Shown: positions 1-8,659 of the stretch, piece after piece
Numbering within the stretch: position 1 is the stretch's first letter
Layout: every line of letters begins with the position of its first letter
Source of the DNA: Sulfitobacter sp. HI0040
Lineage (GTDB): Bacteria; Pseudomonadota; Alphaproteobacteria; Rhodobacterales; Rhodobacteraceae
Direction of reading: 5' to 3'
NCBI RefSeq assembly: GCF_001634885.1
Contig: NZ_LWEX01000012.1
Location: 1 to 32,334 of the forward strand
DNA length: 32,334 nucleotides
The notes under the pieces: model-generated
What the model saw: only the letters and a program-made list of their open reading frames with translations
The model's database searches: none
Told to the model about the DNA's origin: nothing
Made by a program: the position numbers and the translations under genes

Positions 1-1
1 G

Positions 2-118
2 TCGGGGGCGGCGGGGATATCGGCCCTGATCGCGCTCGACGATGCGCAACGCGATGCGCTGGGACTCGATGCGCGGGCCACGGTTCTGTGTATCCTGAGC
101 GAAGGGCCGGAGGGGTGA
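2..118 (+). CDS. PLP-dependent ammonia-lyase, C-terminal fragment (diaminopropionate ammonia-lyase-like)
   Basis: An open frame enters from the left edge and ends at TGA 116-118, so only the last 38 residues are visible. They carry an SGAAG motif at the start and a VLCILSEGPEG ending. In fold-type II PLP enzymes of the diaminopropionate ammonia-lyase kind, the C-terminal domain has a GESGAAG loop that contacts the cofactor and ends with a V(I/L)xTEG-type strand, and the fragment matches that layout. Threonine dehydratases instead usually have EPAGA at the loop. The stop overlaps the GTG start of the next gene (GTGA), so the two are translationally coupled and probably act in the same amino-acid breakdown route. 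Family membership rests on a short fragment; a hydroxyectoine EutB-type dehydratase is an alternative. Confidence 0.6.
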   Translation, partial: SGAAGISALIALDDAQRDALGLDARATVLCILSEGPEG

Positions 119-1293
119 GAGCCGCGCGCCCCTGCGATGCCCCGGCACCCCGTGGCTTTGCCGAGGCGGAATATGTGGCACGGACCAAGGCCGCCCAGGC
201 CGCCATGGCGCGGGCCGGTCTTGGCGCGCTGTTGCTGACGACAGAGGCCGATCTGCGGTATTTCACCGGCTTCCTGACCCGGTTCTGGGAAAGCCCCACG
301 CGGCCCTGGTTCCTTGTTCTGCCTGCGCAAGGCGACCCCATCGCCGTCATCCCCGCCATCGGGGCGGCGCTGATGGCGCGGACATGGGTGCGCGACATTC
401 GCACATGGCGCGCGCCCGATCCCGCCGACGATGGCGTCAGCCTGCTGGCCGATACGCTGAACGAGGTCGCGGCAGGTGCCCCCGTCGGTACCCCGATGGG
501 GCTGGAAAGCCACCTGCGCATGCCCTTGGCAGACTGGCATCGGGTAACGCAGGCATTGCGCGGTCCCGTGGTGCCGGACGGGGGCATCGTGGCAGGGCTG
601 CGGGCCGTGAAATCGCCCGCCGAGGTCGCGAAGATCGAAACGGCCTGCGCCATCGCGGGGCGGACCTTTGACCGGGTGGGCAACTTCGCCGCCGAAGGGG
701 TGCCGCTTTCGCGCGTGTTTCGCGAATTTCAGCGTACGGCGCTGGAGGAAGGCGCGGATTGGGTGCCCTATCTCGCCGGGGGCGCGGGGCCGGGGGGCTA
801 TGCAGATGTCATCTCCCCCGCTTCGGGCGATCCGTTGATGCGGGGCGATGTGTTGATGCTGGACACCGGACTGGTCCATGACGGCTACTTTTGCGACTTT
901 GACCGTAACTTCTGTATCGGTTCAGCGTCAGCGCCGGTGCGCGCAGGCCTTGCGCGGTTGATCGATGCGGTCGATGCGGCGGCTGAGGCGATCCGCCCGA
1001 ACCAGACTCGCGCAGCTGACATCTTCCGCATCATGGACAATGTGGTCACGAAGGGCGCGGGCGGGACGGAGGCGGGAAGGCTCGGTCACGGCCTGGGCAT
1101 GCAGTTGACCGAAGGGCTATCGCTCATTCCGGGCGACGTTACCGTCCTGCGGCCCGGGATGGTGCTGACGCTGGAACCGGGGATCGACATGGGCGACGGC
1201 AGGATATTGGTTCACGAAGAGGATATCCTCGTTACCGAAACGGGCTGCAGGTTCCTGTCGCCGCGCGCAGGCCGCGAACCGGTGATCCTGTGA
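115..1293 (+). CDS. M24-family metallopeptidase/creatinase-like hydrolase
   Basis: This is a 392-residue protein with an N-terminal creatinase-type domain (about 15-160) and a C-terminal pita-bread M24 domain (about 170-390). All five canonical metal ligands are visible: Asp250 (LDTGL), Asp261 (FCDFDR), His325 (GHGLG), Glu354 (LEPGI) and Glu369 (HEEDILVTE). It should therefore be a dinuclear-metal enzyme, such as an Xaa-Pro peptidase or a related amidohydrolase. The metal-free ectoine hydrolase EutD/DoeA belongs to the same fold, but the intact ligand set argues against that function. GTG 115 was chosen because it overlaps the upstream stop and has a GAAGGG-type ribosome site about 10 nt before it. 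GTG 88 is an alternative start that would overlap the upstream gene by 31 nt. The stop overlaps the next GTG start at 1290. Confidence 0.8.
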   Translation: MRAARPCDAPAPRGFAEAEYVARTKAAQAAMARAGLGALLLTTEADLRYFTGFLTRFWESPTRPWFLVLPAQGDPIAVIPAIGAALMARTWVRDIRTWRAPDPADDGVSLLADTLNEVAAGAPVGTPMGLESHLRMPLADWHRVTQALRGPVVPDGGIVAGLRAVKSPAEVAKIETACAIAGRTFDRVGNFAAEGVPLSRVFREFQRTALEEGADWVPYLAGGAGPGGYADVISPASGDPLMRGDVLMLDTGLVHDGYFCDFDRNFCIGSASAPVRAGLARLIDAVDAAAEAIRPNQTRAADIFRIMDNVVTKGAGGTEAGRLGHGLGMQLTEGLSLIPGDVTVLRPGMVLTLEPGIDMGDGRILVHEEDILVTETGCRFLSPRAGREPVIL

Positions 1294-2060
1294 CACGCTT
1301 TGCCTATGATACGACGCCAGCCGCCAAAGCCGCACTGGGCCTCGTGGTGTTGCAGGCCGATGAAACGCTGGAGCTTGATTTCCGCCGGATGCTGGCGCCT
1401 GACGTGCCTTTCTACACCAGCCGTGTCCCGAGCGGAGAGGAGGTGACGCCCGAGACCCTGCAAGCAATGGCGGACCACCTCAGCCGCGCGGCTGGCCTGC
1501 TGCCGGGGGGCGCGCCCATCGCCGCGATCGGCTACGGCTGTACCTCCGGCGCGGCGCAAATCGGGACGGAACGGGTGGCGGAACTGATCCGTGCGGGCCG
1601 CGCGACGGACGGGGTGAGCGAACCGGTCACCGCGCTTGTCACCGCGTGCCGCGCTTTGGGCCTGCGCTCGCTCGCCTTCCTGTCGCCCTATACGGCAAAG
1701 GTTTCGGACCGGCTGCGGGACGTGCTGCGCGAGCAGGGTATCGAGACCCCCCGCTTCGGGTCGTTCGAGGAAGCGGAAGAGGCCCGCGTTGTGCGCATCG
1801 CCCCCGCCTCCATCCGGGATGCCGCCGTCGAACTGGCGCGGCAAGGGGCGGTCGATGCGGTCTTTCTGTCCTGTACCAACCTTCGCACGCTCGACCTGAT
1901 CGAGGAGGTGGAGCGTGCGACCGGGCTGCCCTGCCTGTCGAGCAATCAGGTCCTCTGCTGGCATCTGGCGCAGCTGGCACGGATCACGGCGGATGTGCCC
2001 GGCAGGCTCGGGCGTTTGCCCGTCGCGCCGCCGGGTCAGTCGCTGAGCAGCCCGGCGTAG
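1290..2060 (+). CDS. Asp/Glu racemase-superfamily protein, EutA/maleate cis-trans isomerase-like
   Basis: The protein has 256 residues, the usual size for the maleate isomerase/arylmalonate decarboxylase/EutA family. It has two pseudo-symmetric halves, each with a cysteine in a family-type motif: Cys84 in GYGCTSGAA and Cys195 in LSCTNLRT. In the racemase superfamily such a Cys pair supplies the acid/base or nucleophile. The C-terminal SSNQVLCWHLAQLA segment matches the family ending, in which the conserved S-N-Q-V sits near the active site. The GTG start at 1290 overlaps the M24 gene stop (GTGA), continuing the coupled operon. EutA acts on hydroxyectoine in concert with a PLP dehydratase, so the neighbouring PLP enzyme is suggestive, but the real substrate cannot be read from sequence. 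The 3' end overlaps the convergent matB gene by 25 bp. Confidence 0.72.
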   Translation: MTRFAYDTTPAAKAALGLVVLQADETLELDFRRMLAPDVPFYTSRVPSGEEVTPETLQAMADHLSRAAGLLPGGAPIAAIGYGCTSGAAQIGTERVAELIRAGRATDGVSEPVTALVTACRALGLRSLAFLSPYTAKVSDRLRDVLREQGIETPRFGSFEEAEEARVVRIAPASIRDAAVELARQGAVDAVFLSCTNLRTLDLIEEVERATGLPCLSSNQVLCWHLAQLARITADVPGRLGRLPVAPPGQSLSSPA

Positions 2061-3550
2061 GTGTCGCGCAGAACGTTCTTCTGCACCTTGCCCATCGTGT
2101 TGCGCGGTAGCGCGTCCACCACCACGAAGCGGCGCGGGATCTTGTAGCGGGCCAGCTTGCCTTCGATCGCGGCAGGTATCGCATCCACGTCCGGGCGTTT
2201 GTCTTCCGCCGCGACCAATATGCCGACGGGCGCTTCGCCCAGGTCCGGATGCGGCACGCCGATCACGGCGCTTTCCACCACCCCGGGCAGTTCGTCCAGC
2301 ACCAGTTCGACCTCCTTGGGGTAGATGTTGTACCCTCCCGAAATGATCAGGTCCTTCCCCCGGCCCACGATCTGCACGTAGCCGTCTTCGTCGATGCAGC
2401 CCAGATCCCCGGTGATGAAAAACCCGTCCTCCCGCAGTTCGGCGGCGGTCTTTTCCGGCATGTTCCAGTAGCCCTGAAACACGTTCGGCCCGCGCACTTC
2501 GATCACGCCAACGTCGCCGGTGGGCAGGGTCGCGCCGGTGTCGGGATCCGTGACCTTCAGTTCCACGCCGGGAAGCGGCAGGCCGACCGTACCGGCGCGG
2601 CGCTCACCATCGTAGGGGTTCGATGTGTTCATGTTGGTTTCCGTCATCCCGTAGCGTTCGAGGATGCGGTGCCCGGTACGTTCCTCGAACCGGGCATGGG
2701 TTTCCGCCAGCAGAGGTGCACTGCCGGAGACGAAAAGCCGCATATGCGCCGTGCGGTCGGCGGTGAAATCGGGCGACTCCAGCAGGCGGGTGTAGAAGGT
2801 CGGCACCCCCATGAGCGCCGTGGCCTGCGGCATGAAGCGAATCAACTGCTCAGGGTCGGGCCGGGGCAAGAAGATCATGCCACCGCCCGCCAGCAGGATT
2901 ACGTTGGTCGCCACGAAAAGCCCGTGGGTATGAAAGATCGGCAGGGCATGCAGCAGGACATCCGCCGAGGTGAAAGCCCATTCCTCCGTCAGGGTGCGGG
3001 CGTTGGACAGCAGGTTGCCCTGGCTCAGCATCGCGCCCTTGGAGCGCCCGGTGGTGCCGGACGTATAGAGAAAGGCGGCCAGATCCGATTCTGTCCGCGC
3101 GACGGTGTCGAAGCGGTCGGGCTGCTTTTGCGCGGCATCCCGCAGGCTGCCCGCGCCTGTGCCGCTCATGGTTTCCAATCGCGCGCCGCTGCGTTCCGCG
3201 ATCGGTTTCAGCGCCTCTTGCGCCTGCGGATCGCAGACCAGCAGGCGGGCGCCGGAATCCGACACGAAATATTCCACCTCGGCGGCGGTATAGGCCGGGT
3301 TGAGGGGCAGAAAGATCAGACCCGCCTGCACACAGGCCGCATAGAGCGCCAGCGCATCCGCCGATTTGCCCACCTGTACCGCCACCCTGTCCCCGGGGGA
3401 CAGGCCCATCGCGGTAAAGACGTTGGCATAGCGCGCCGCCACCGCCACGAAACCGGCATAGCTGATCAGGTGACCATCCGGCAGGTACAGAAACGGTGTC
3501 TTGTTGGTGGCGTGACGGCCGAAAAGTTCATCGTAAAGTGGGTTCGCCAT
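2036..3550 (-). CDS. matB: Malonyl-CoA synthetase (malonate-CoA ligase)
   Basis: This 504-residue ANL-superfamily ligase converts malonate, ATP and CoA to malonyl-CoA plus AMP and PPi. The phosphate-binding loop YTSGTTGRSKG is at about 162-172. LPIFHTHGLFVATN follows, and then RYGMTETNMNTSNPYDGERR, which carries the Arg-rich malonate-recognition segment typical of MatB. The catalytic Lys488 lies in NTMGKVQKN near the C-terminus, the same number as in characterised MatB proteins. The ATG at 3550 is preferred over the in-frame ATG at 3556 because the GAAGG site lies 6 nt before it, whereas 3556 directly abuts that site. The gene is divergent from the crotonase gene at 3698 and convergent with the EutA-like gene, whose end it overlaps. 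No matA (malonyl-CoA decarboxylase) is visible in the window. Confidence 0.9.
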   Translation of the reverse strand: MANPLYDELFGRHATNKTPFLYLPDGHLISYAGFVAVAARYANVFTAMGLSPGDRVAVQVGKSADALALYAACVQAGLIFLPLNPAYTAAEVEYFVSDSGARLLVCDPQAQEALKPIAERSGARLETMSGTGAGSLRDAAQKQPDRFDTVARTESDLAAFLYTSGTTGRSKGAMLSQGNLLSNARTLTEEWAFTSADVLLHALPIFHTHGLFVATNVILLAGGGMIFLPRPDPEQLIRFMPQATALMGVPTFYTRLLESPDFTADRTAHMRLFVSGSAPLLAETHARFEERTGHRILERYGMTETNMNTSNPYDGERRAGTVGLPLPGVELKVTDPDTGATLPTGDVGVIEVRGPNVFQGYWNMPEKTAAELREDGFFITGDLGCIDEDGYVQIVGRGKDLIISGGYNIYPKEVELVLDELPGVVESAVIGVPHPDLGEAPVGILVAAEDKRPDVDAIPAAIEGKLARYKIPRRFVVVDALPRNTMGKVQKNVLRDTYAGLLSD

Positions 3551-3697
3551 GGGCATCCTTCAGATCAACGCAGAGCCGAATTTGCGACAATAGAGCCGGA
3601 GCGTAAAGGGTTTAGCGACAGCGCGCGGCCAAGGGGGTGGCACGGCGGGGTCCCCCGCATGTAAGGAGGAGCGACATAATGCACCGGGAGGAAACAG
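3551..3697. promoter_or_regulatory. Divergent intergenic region matB / crotonase
   Basis: This 147-bp region holds both gene starts and must contain the promoters of both. On the + strand a GC hairpin (GCGGGG/CCCCGC, 3645-3658) is followed by two strong ribosome sites. The first is AAGGAGG at 3663-3669, in front of an out-of-frame ATG at 3679. The second is GGGAGGAAA just before the real crotonase ATG. I see no convincing -35/-10 pair for either direction. Confidence 0.4.
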
Positions 3698-4483
3698 ATG
3701 GACTACGAGACGATGCAGCTCGAGATCGACGACGGAGTCGCCACGATCACGATCGAACGCAAGGACAGTCCCGCGAATGCGCTCAACGCGCGCATGGCGG
3801 AAGAGCTGCTGGACGCCGGGATCCGTTGCGGTGCCCCGGATGTCCGCGCGGTTCTCGTGACGGGCCGGGGCCGGATGTTCTGCGGCGGCGGCGATCTGGC
3901 GGAAATGGATGCGGCAGAGGACAAGCACGCCCATCTGACCCGCATGGCGACGCTGCTGCACGCGGGTCTTTCACGGCTCGCGCATATCGATGCCCCGGTG
4001 ATCATGGCGCTGAACGGCACGGCGGGGGGCGGGGGTTTCTCGCTGGCCCTGTCCGGTGATTACGTCATCGCCTCTGACAAGGCGAAATTCGTATCGGCCT
4101 ATACGTCCTCGGGGCTGACGCCGGATGGGTCATCGACCTATTACCTCGCCAAACATGTGGGATTGCTGCGCGCGAAGGAGCTGATGTTCACCAACCGCGT
4201 GCTGACCGCAGAGGAAGCCCGCGATTGGGGCATCGTCAACCGCGTCGTGCCTGCGGACGATCTGCTGCCGGAAGCCACGGCCATGGCGCGCCGGATGGCG
4301 CAGGGCCCGACAAAGGCATATGGCGGCGTGAAACGGCTGCTCGACACCGCCTTTTCAGCCGGGCTGGAAAGCCAGATGGACAAGGAGACCCGTTCCATCG
4401 CCGACATGATGCGCAGCGAGGACGGACCGGCGGGTATCGCGGCCTTCCTTGCCAAGAAAGAACCCACGTTCGAGGGGCGCTAG
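3698..4483 (+). CDS. Enoyl-CoA hydratase/isomerase (crotonase) family protein, PaaG-like
   Basis: A 261-residue crotonase of typical length. The oxyanion-hole segments are visible: MFCGGGDL (about 60-67) and NGTAGGGG (106-113). The usual second catalytic Glu is replaced by Asp143 in GLTPDGSSTYYL, the arrangement seen in PaaG-type isomerases, and the first catalytic Glu of classical hydratases is not evident. This makes a delta-isomerase or epoxyphenylacetyl-CoA isomerase-like reaction more likely than simple hydration, but the substrate is unknown. Translation starts at ATG 3698 with GGAGG 6-7 nt upstream. The gene stands alone: divergent from matB on one side and followed by a tRNA on the other. 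A role in acyl-CoA metabolism together with matB is an inference from position only. Confidence 0.82.
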   Translation: MDYETMQLEIDDGVATITIERKDSPANALNARMAEELLDAGIRCGAPDVRAVLVTGRGRMFCGGGDLAEMDAAEDKHAHLTRMATLLHAGLSRLAHIDAPVIMALNGTAGGGGFSLALSGDYVIASDKAKFVSAYTSSGLTPDGSSTYYLAKHVGLLRAKELMFTNRVLTAEEARDWGIVNRVVPADDLLPEATAMARRMAQGPTKAYGGVKRLLDTAFSAGLESQMDKETRSIADMMRSEDGPAGIAAFLAKKEPTFEGR

Positions 4484-4544
4484 GCGTTGTCCGGACGGGC
4501 CGGGAAGGGCCGCTGAAAGGGTCAATCCGAGGGTGCGCTCGCCC

Positions 4545-4573
4545 TTGACGGGGCGGGCGGGCTGGCATATCCC
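4545..4573 (+). promoter_or_regulatory. Promoter of tRNA-Gly (TTGACG-17-TATCCC)
   Basis: TTGACG (4545-4550) and TATCCC (4568-4573) are separated by exactly 17 nt and sit 13 nt upstream of the mature tRNA 5' end. This is the expected geometry for a housekeeping sigma-factor promoter of a stable RNA in alphaproteobacteria. The same TTGACG hexamer occurs upstream of rnpB in this window. Confidence 0.75.
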
Positions 4574-4586
4574 AAGGGTCGGTCTT

Positions 4587-4660
4587 GCGGGCGTTGTGTA
4601 ATGGTAAGACCTCAGCCTTCCAAGCTGATGATACGGGTTCGATTCCCGTCGCCCGCTCCA
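4587..4660 (+). tRNA. tRNA-Gly (anticodon UCC)
   Basis: A complete 74-nt cloverleaf with an encoded CCA end (4658-4660). The acceptor arms GCGGGCG (4587-4593) and CGCCCGC (4650-4656) pair perfectly. The T stem is ACGGG/CCCGT around loop TTCGATT (4633-4649). The anticodon stem is TCAGC/GCTGA around loop CTTCCAA (4612-4628), giving anticodon TCC at 4619-4621. It reads GGA and GGG glycine codons. The sequence closely resembles the Escherichia coli tRNA-Gly(UCC) pattern. Confidence 0.97.
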
Positions 4661-4777
4661 CTCCCTTCCCAGTTCTGCACTCCATATTGGGCATGTCCCG
4701 GGCTCGGCCTGCGACAGTCGCGTTCTTGACGCGCTGGTCACGTATTGTCATGAAGCGGCAGCCCAGAAGGAGCCGCA

Positions 4778-6583
4778 ATGCCCCCCAGAAACGCGCCCCC
4801 GAGCACCTCCGCGCGCGAAGAACGCGCAGCTTCCCGCAGGGTCGGCGCATTGCGCGCGCTTGCGCCCTTCATACGGCCCTATCGCGGATTGATGGCGGCG
4901 GCCGTGCTGGCGCTCGTCTCTACTGCGGTTATCTCGCTCACCTTGCCACTCGCGGTGCGGCGGGTCGTGGACAATTTCGGCACCGGCGCGACCGAATTGC
5001 TGGACCAGTATTTTCTGGCGGCGCTCATCATCGCGGGGCTGCTCGCCGTGGGGACGGGGCTGCGCTATGCGCTCGTGACGCGGCTGGGCGAACGGGTCGT
5101 GGCCGACATCCGGCGCGCGGTCTTCGACCGCGTCATCGGCATGAGCCCGGCCTTCTACGAACGGATCATGACGGGCGAAGTCCTGAGCCGGATCACGACG
5201 GATACGACGCTGATCCTGTCCGTGATCGGGTCATCCGTATCCATCGCGTTGCGCAATCTGCTGATTTTCGTCGGCGGGCTGGGGCTGATGATGGCAACCT
5301 CGCCCAAGCTTACGGGGCTCGTGCTGCTGATCGTGCCTGCGGTGGTGGTGCCGATCCTTACGCTGGGCCGCAGGTTGCGGGTCATCAGCCGCGAAAATCA
5401 GGACTGGATCGCGGCCAGTTCGGGCAATGCCTCCGAAAGCCTCGGCGCAGTGCAGACCGTGCAGGCCTTCACCCAGGAAGCCCCCAGCCGGGCGCGTTTC
5501 GCCCAGATGACCGAAAGCTCCTATGAGGCGGCGCGGCGGCGGATCCGCACCCGGGCGACGATGACCGTTATTGTCATCTTCCTCGTTTTTTCGGGCGTTG
5601 TCGGTGTGCTCTGGATCGGCGCGCGGGACGTTCGGGCAGGCGGGATGACAGCGGGCGCGCTCGTGCAATTCGTGATCTATGCCGTCATGGTCGCCGGTTC
5701 GGTCGCCGCCCTGTCTGAAATCTGGGGCGAATTGCAGCGCGCCGCCGGTGCGACCGAACGGCTGGTCGATCTGCTGCAATCGAAGGACAGCGTGCGCGAC
5801 CCGGAAAATCCAAAGGCGCCGCCCGAAACAGTGACCGGGCGCATCGCCTTTGAGGATGTGCATTTCGCCTACCCCTCCCGCGCGGAGACGGCGGCGCTGG
5901 ATGGCGTGAACCTCGTCATCGAACCGGGGGAGACGGTCGCCTTTGTCGGGCCTTCGGGCGCGGGGAAGACCACGATCATCCAGCTCATCCTGCGGTTCTA
6001 CGACCCGGGCCGCGGGCGCATCACGCTCGATGGGATGGACCTGCGGGATATGCGCCGCGACGTGCTGCGCCGGTATATCGCCCTTGTCCCGCAGGACCCG
6101 GTGATCTTCGCCGCCTCCGCCCGGGACAACATCCGTTTCGGGCGCCCCGACGCGACGGAGGAGGAGATCCTTGCAGCGGCGCGCGCCGCCGCCGCCGACA
6201 GTTTCATTAGCGCGTTGCCCGAAGGGTATGACAGCTATCTGGGCGAACGGGGTGTCATGCTCTCAGGCGGGCAGAAGCAGCGCATCGCCATCGCGCGTGC
6301 GATCCTGCGCGACGCGCCTGTCCTGCTGCTCGACGAAGCGACCAGCGCACTCGACGCCGAAAGCGAACGGGCCGTTCAGGGCGCGGTGGAGAAGCTTGCC
6401 ACCGGGCGCACGACGCTGATCGTGGCGCACCGGCTGGCGACGGTGAAAAAGGCCGACCGCATCGTGGTGTTGGAGGAAGGCCGCATCGTTGCCTTGGGCA
6501 CCCACGATTCGCTCGTCGCGCGTGACGGGCTTTATGCGCGGCTCGCGCGGCTCCAGTTCACCGACGGTATCGCGGCGGAATAG
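4778..6583 (+). CDS. ABC transporter, fused permease/ATPase half-transporter (MsbA/ABCB-type exporter)
   Basis: A 601-residue half-exporter. Residues about 35-330 form a six-helix type-I exporter membrane domain after a short basic N-terminus. Residues about 350-590 form the nucleotide-binding domain, with Walker [10 protein letters not shown] near 391-399, signature LSGGQKQR near 495-502, Walker [13 protein letters not shown] just after, and a switch His in IVAHRLATV. It would act as a homodimer in the inner membrane. Lipid A, lipid or drug export are all possible, and no substrate is indicated. An AAGGAG site lies 5 nt before the ATG. The gene follows the tRNA by 117 bp and appears monocistronic, with a 14-nt GC palindrome just after its stop. 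Confidence 0.88.
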   Translation: MPPRNAPPSTSAREERAASRRVGALRALAPFIRPYRGLMAAAVLALVSTAVISLTLPLAVRRVVDNFGTGATELLDQYFLAALIIAGLLAVGTGLRYALVTRLGERVVADIRRAVFDRVIGMSPAFYERIMTGEVLSRITTDTTLILSVIGSSVSIALRNLLIFVGGLGLMMATSPKLTGLVLLIVPAVVVPILTLGRRLRVISRENQDWIAASSGNASESLGAVQTVQAFTQEAPSRARFAQMTESSYEAARRRIRTRATMTVIVIFLVFSGVVGVLWIGARDVRAGGMTAGALVQFVIYAVMVAGSVAALSEIWGELQRAAGATERLVDLLQSKDSVRDPENPKAPPETVTGRIAFEDVHFAYPSRAETAALDGVNLVIEPGETVAFVGPSGAGKTTIIQLILRFYDPGRGRITLDGMDLRDMRRDVLRRYIALVPQDPVIFAASARDNIRFGRPDATEEEILAAARAAAADSFISALPEGYDSYLGERGVMLSGGQKQRIAIARAILRDAPVLLLDEATSALDAESERAVQGAVEKLATGRTTLIVAHRLATVKKADRIVVLEEGRIVALGTHDSLVARDGLYARLARLQFTDGIAAE

Positions 6584-6597
6584 CCGCCCCGGGGCGG
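6584..6597 (+). terminator. GC palindrome after the ABC exporter gene
   Basis: CCGCCCCGGGGCGG is a perfect 14-nt palindrome starting at the first base after the stop codon. It has no T-run downstream, so it is at most a weak intrinsic terminator or a transcript-end stabiliser. Confidence 0.35.
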
Positions 6598-6748
6598 GGG
6601 ACGCGCCCGGTTCGGCAGTGATCCGGCATTCAACCGCAAATAGGTGGGTGCTGCCGTTGCGTCAGCCGGTGTGACGCCGCGTTGAGAGCTATGGCCAAGG
6701 TTGCGAAATGCGTGTTTTCGCCGCATCCTCCGGCGCGAGGGATACAAG

Positions 6749-6764
6749 GACCGGAAAACCGGTC
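6749..6764 (+). promoter_or_regulatory. Leader hairpin before the acyl-CoA synthetase ribosome site
   Basis: GACCGG-AAAA-CCGGTC is a perfect 6-bp stem with a 4-nt loop, ending about 4 nt before the GGGAGGAA ribosome site of the gene starting at 6782. It may tune translation or be a protein or RNA contact site. The remaining 198-bp intergenic region shows no convincing -35/-10 pair. Confidence 0.35.
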
Positions 6765-6781
6765 ATCAGGGAGGAACCACC

Positions 6782-8659
6782 ATGACATTTGCCGGAATCG
6801 AAGACCGTAATGCAATCGAAGCAGAGATGCCGTGGGAAGAGCGTGACGTTCCCAAGACGCTCTACGCCCTGCTGAGCAATACCGCGCAGAAATTCCCCAA
6901 GCACGACGCCATCAGCTACCAGATTTTTTCCGGCCCCAAGGACAAGGCCGAAACGCTGAGCTGGAGCGAGTTGCACGCCAAGACGACGCAGGCCGCGAAC
7001 CTGTTCCGCTCCCTCGGTGTGGGGCCGACGGATGTGGTGGCCTATGTGCTGCCCAACTGCAACGAAACCGTGATCACGCTTCTGGGCGGTGCCGTGGCCG
7101 GGATCGCGAACCCGATCAACCCGCTGCTGGAGCCGGAGCAGATCGGCTCCATCCTGCGCGAAACCAACGCCAAGGTGGTCGTGACCCTGCGGCCTTTCCC
7201 GAAGACGGATGTTGCCGAAAAGACCGCCGAAGCGGTGAAGCTCGCCCCCAATGTCCAGACCGTGCTGGAGGTTGACCTCGTACGGTATCTGACGCCGCCG
7301 AAATCGTGGATCGTGCCGTTGATCCGGCCCAAGAACCCGGTCGAGAACAAGGCGACCTACAAGAACTTCAACACCGAGGTCGCCAAGCAATCCACCACGC
7401 TCGGCTTCGAGGATGTACAGGAGGACCGCGTCGCCTGCTATTTCCACACCGGCGGCACCACGGGCATGCCCAAGGTTGCGCAGCACCGGTATTCGGGCCT
7501 CATCTACAATGGCTGGCTGGGGCACCGGCTGCTCTATACCGAAGAGGACAACATCATCTGTCCGCTTCCGCTGTTCCACGTCTTCGCCTGTCACGTGATC
7601 CTGATGGCGGCCATCACCTCGGGCGCGCATGTCGTCTTTCCGACGCCGCAGGGCTATCGCGGGGAAGGGGTGTTCGACAACTTCTGGAAGCTCGTGGAAC
7701 GCTGGAAGATCACCTTTATCATCACCGTGCCCACCGCGATCTCTGCCAAGATGCAGCGGCCCATCGATGCGGACGTCAGCACGGTCAAGACCGCGTTTTC
7801 CGGCTCCGCCCCGCTACCGCTTGAACTCTTCCGCCGGTTCGAAAAGGCCACGGGTGTCACGCTCGTTGAAGGTTACGGCCTGACGGAGGCGACCTGCCTC
7901 GTGTCCTGCAACCCGACAGACGGGCTCAAGAAGGTGGGCAGCATCGGCATCACCTTCCCTTATACCGATGTGCGCATCATCAAGGGAACGAACGACGGAC
8001 CCGTCGATGCCGAGGTCGACGAGATCGGGGAGATCTGTATTTCCAACCCCGGCGTCTATGCAGGCAACACCTATACGGAGGCCGACAAGAACAAGGACCT
8101 GTTCTATCACGGCAAATACCTGCGGACGGGTGATCTTGGCCGGGTGGACGAGGATGGCTACCTCTGGATCACGGGGCGCGCGAAGGACCTGATCATTCGC
8201 GGTGGCCACAACATCGACCCCGCCGAGATTGAGGAGGCGCTGCTGGGGCATGAAGCCGTGGCATTCGCCGGCGCCATCGGCCAGCCCGATCTGCATGCGG
8301 GCGAGGTGCCCTGCGCCTATGTCGAACTGGTCGAGGGCGGCGATGTCTCCGAAGAGGAACTGATGGCCTTCTGCAAGGAAAAGGTGCACGAACGTGCCGC
8401 CCAGCCCAAGCATATGACCATCATGAAGGAACTGCCGAAGACGGCGGTGGGAAAGATCTTCAAGCCCGACCTGCGCAAGGATGCGATCACCCGCGTCTAT
8501 GACGAGGCGCTGGCAAAGGCGAACTGCGACGCGCGCGTCGACCACGTCGAAGACGACAAGAAGCGCGGCCTCGTGGCGAAGATCAAGATGAAGGGCGCGT
8601 CCGAAGCCGACGTGGGCAAGGTTCTGGACGGCTACATCGGCAAGTGGGAGCCTGCGTGA
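6782..8659 (+). CDS. Acyl-CoA synthetase (AMP-forming, ANL superfamily)
   Basis: A 625-residue fatty-acid or carboxylic-acid:CoA ligase. The ATP-binding loop HTGGTTGMPK is at about residues 222-231, with GYGLTEATC following in the core. The hinge and C-terminal domain are clear (LRTGDLGRVDEDGYLWITGRAKDLIIRGG), and the adenylation Lys558 lies in TAVGKIFKPDLR. The protein is longer than MatB and lacks the malonate signature, so a medium or long acyl or aromatic acid is a more likely substrate. ATG 6782 has an excellent GGGAGGAA site 6 nt upstream; the open frame runs back to a TTG at 6701 but nothing supports that start. The stop TGA overlaps the GTG start of the esterase gene, so ligase and esterase are made together. 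Confidence 0.87.
   Translation: MTFAGIEDRNAIEAEMPWEERDVPKTLYALLSNTAQKFPKHDAISYQIFSGPKDKAETLSWSELHAKTTQAANLFRSLGVGPTDVVAYVLPNCNETVITLLGGAVAGIANPINPLLEPEQIGSILRETNAKVVVTLRPFPKTDVAEKTAEAVKLAPNVQTVLEVDLVRYLTPPKSWIVPLIRPKNPVENKATYKNFNTEVAKQSTTLGFEDVQEDRVACYFHTGGTTGMPKVAQHRYSGLIYNGWLGHRLLYTEEDNIICPLPLFHVFACHVILMAAITSGAHVVFPTPQGYRGEGVFDNFWKLVERWKITFIITVPTAISAKMQRPIDADVSTVKTAFSGSAPLPLELFRRFEKATGVTLVEGYGLTEATCLVSCNPTDGLKKVGSIGITFPYTDVRIIKGTNDGPVDAEVDEIGEICISNPGVYAGNTYTEADKNKDLFYHGKYLRTGDLGRVDEDGYLWITGRAKDLIIRGGHNIDPAEIEEALLGHEAVAFAGAIGQPDLHAGEVPCAYVELVEGGDVSEEELMAFCKEKVHERAAQPKHMTIMKELPKTAVGKIFKPDLRKDAITRVYDEALAKANCDARVDHVEDDKKRGLVAKIKMKGASEADVGKVLDGYIGKWEPA

Noticed and set aside
2249..3664. A 471-residue open frame on the + strand
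   Set aside because: It is the antisense shadow of matB and runs through the divergent promoter region; no recognisable motifs.
3679..4059. Possible separate gene starting at ATG 3679 with a strong ribosome site
   Set aside because: The translation is Arg/Asp/Gly-rich and shadows the crotonase; kept only as an observation about tandem ribosome sites.
4587..4660. tRNA-Gly as an integration site for a genomic island
   Set aside because: No partial repeat of the tRNA 3' end was seen downstream within the window and no integrase follows it.
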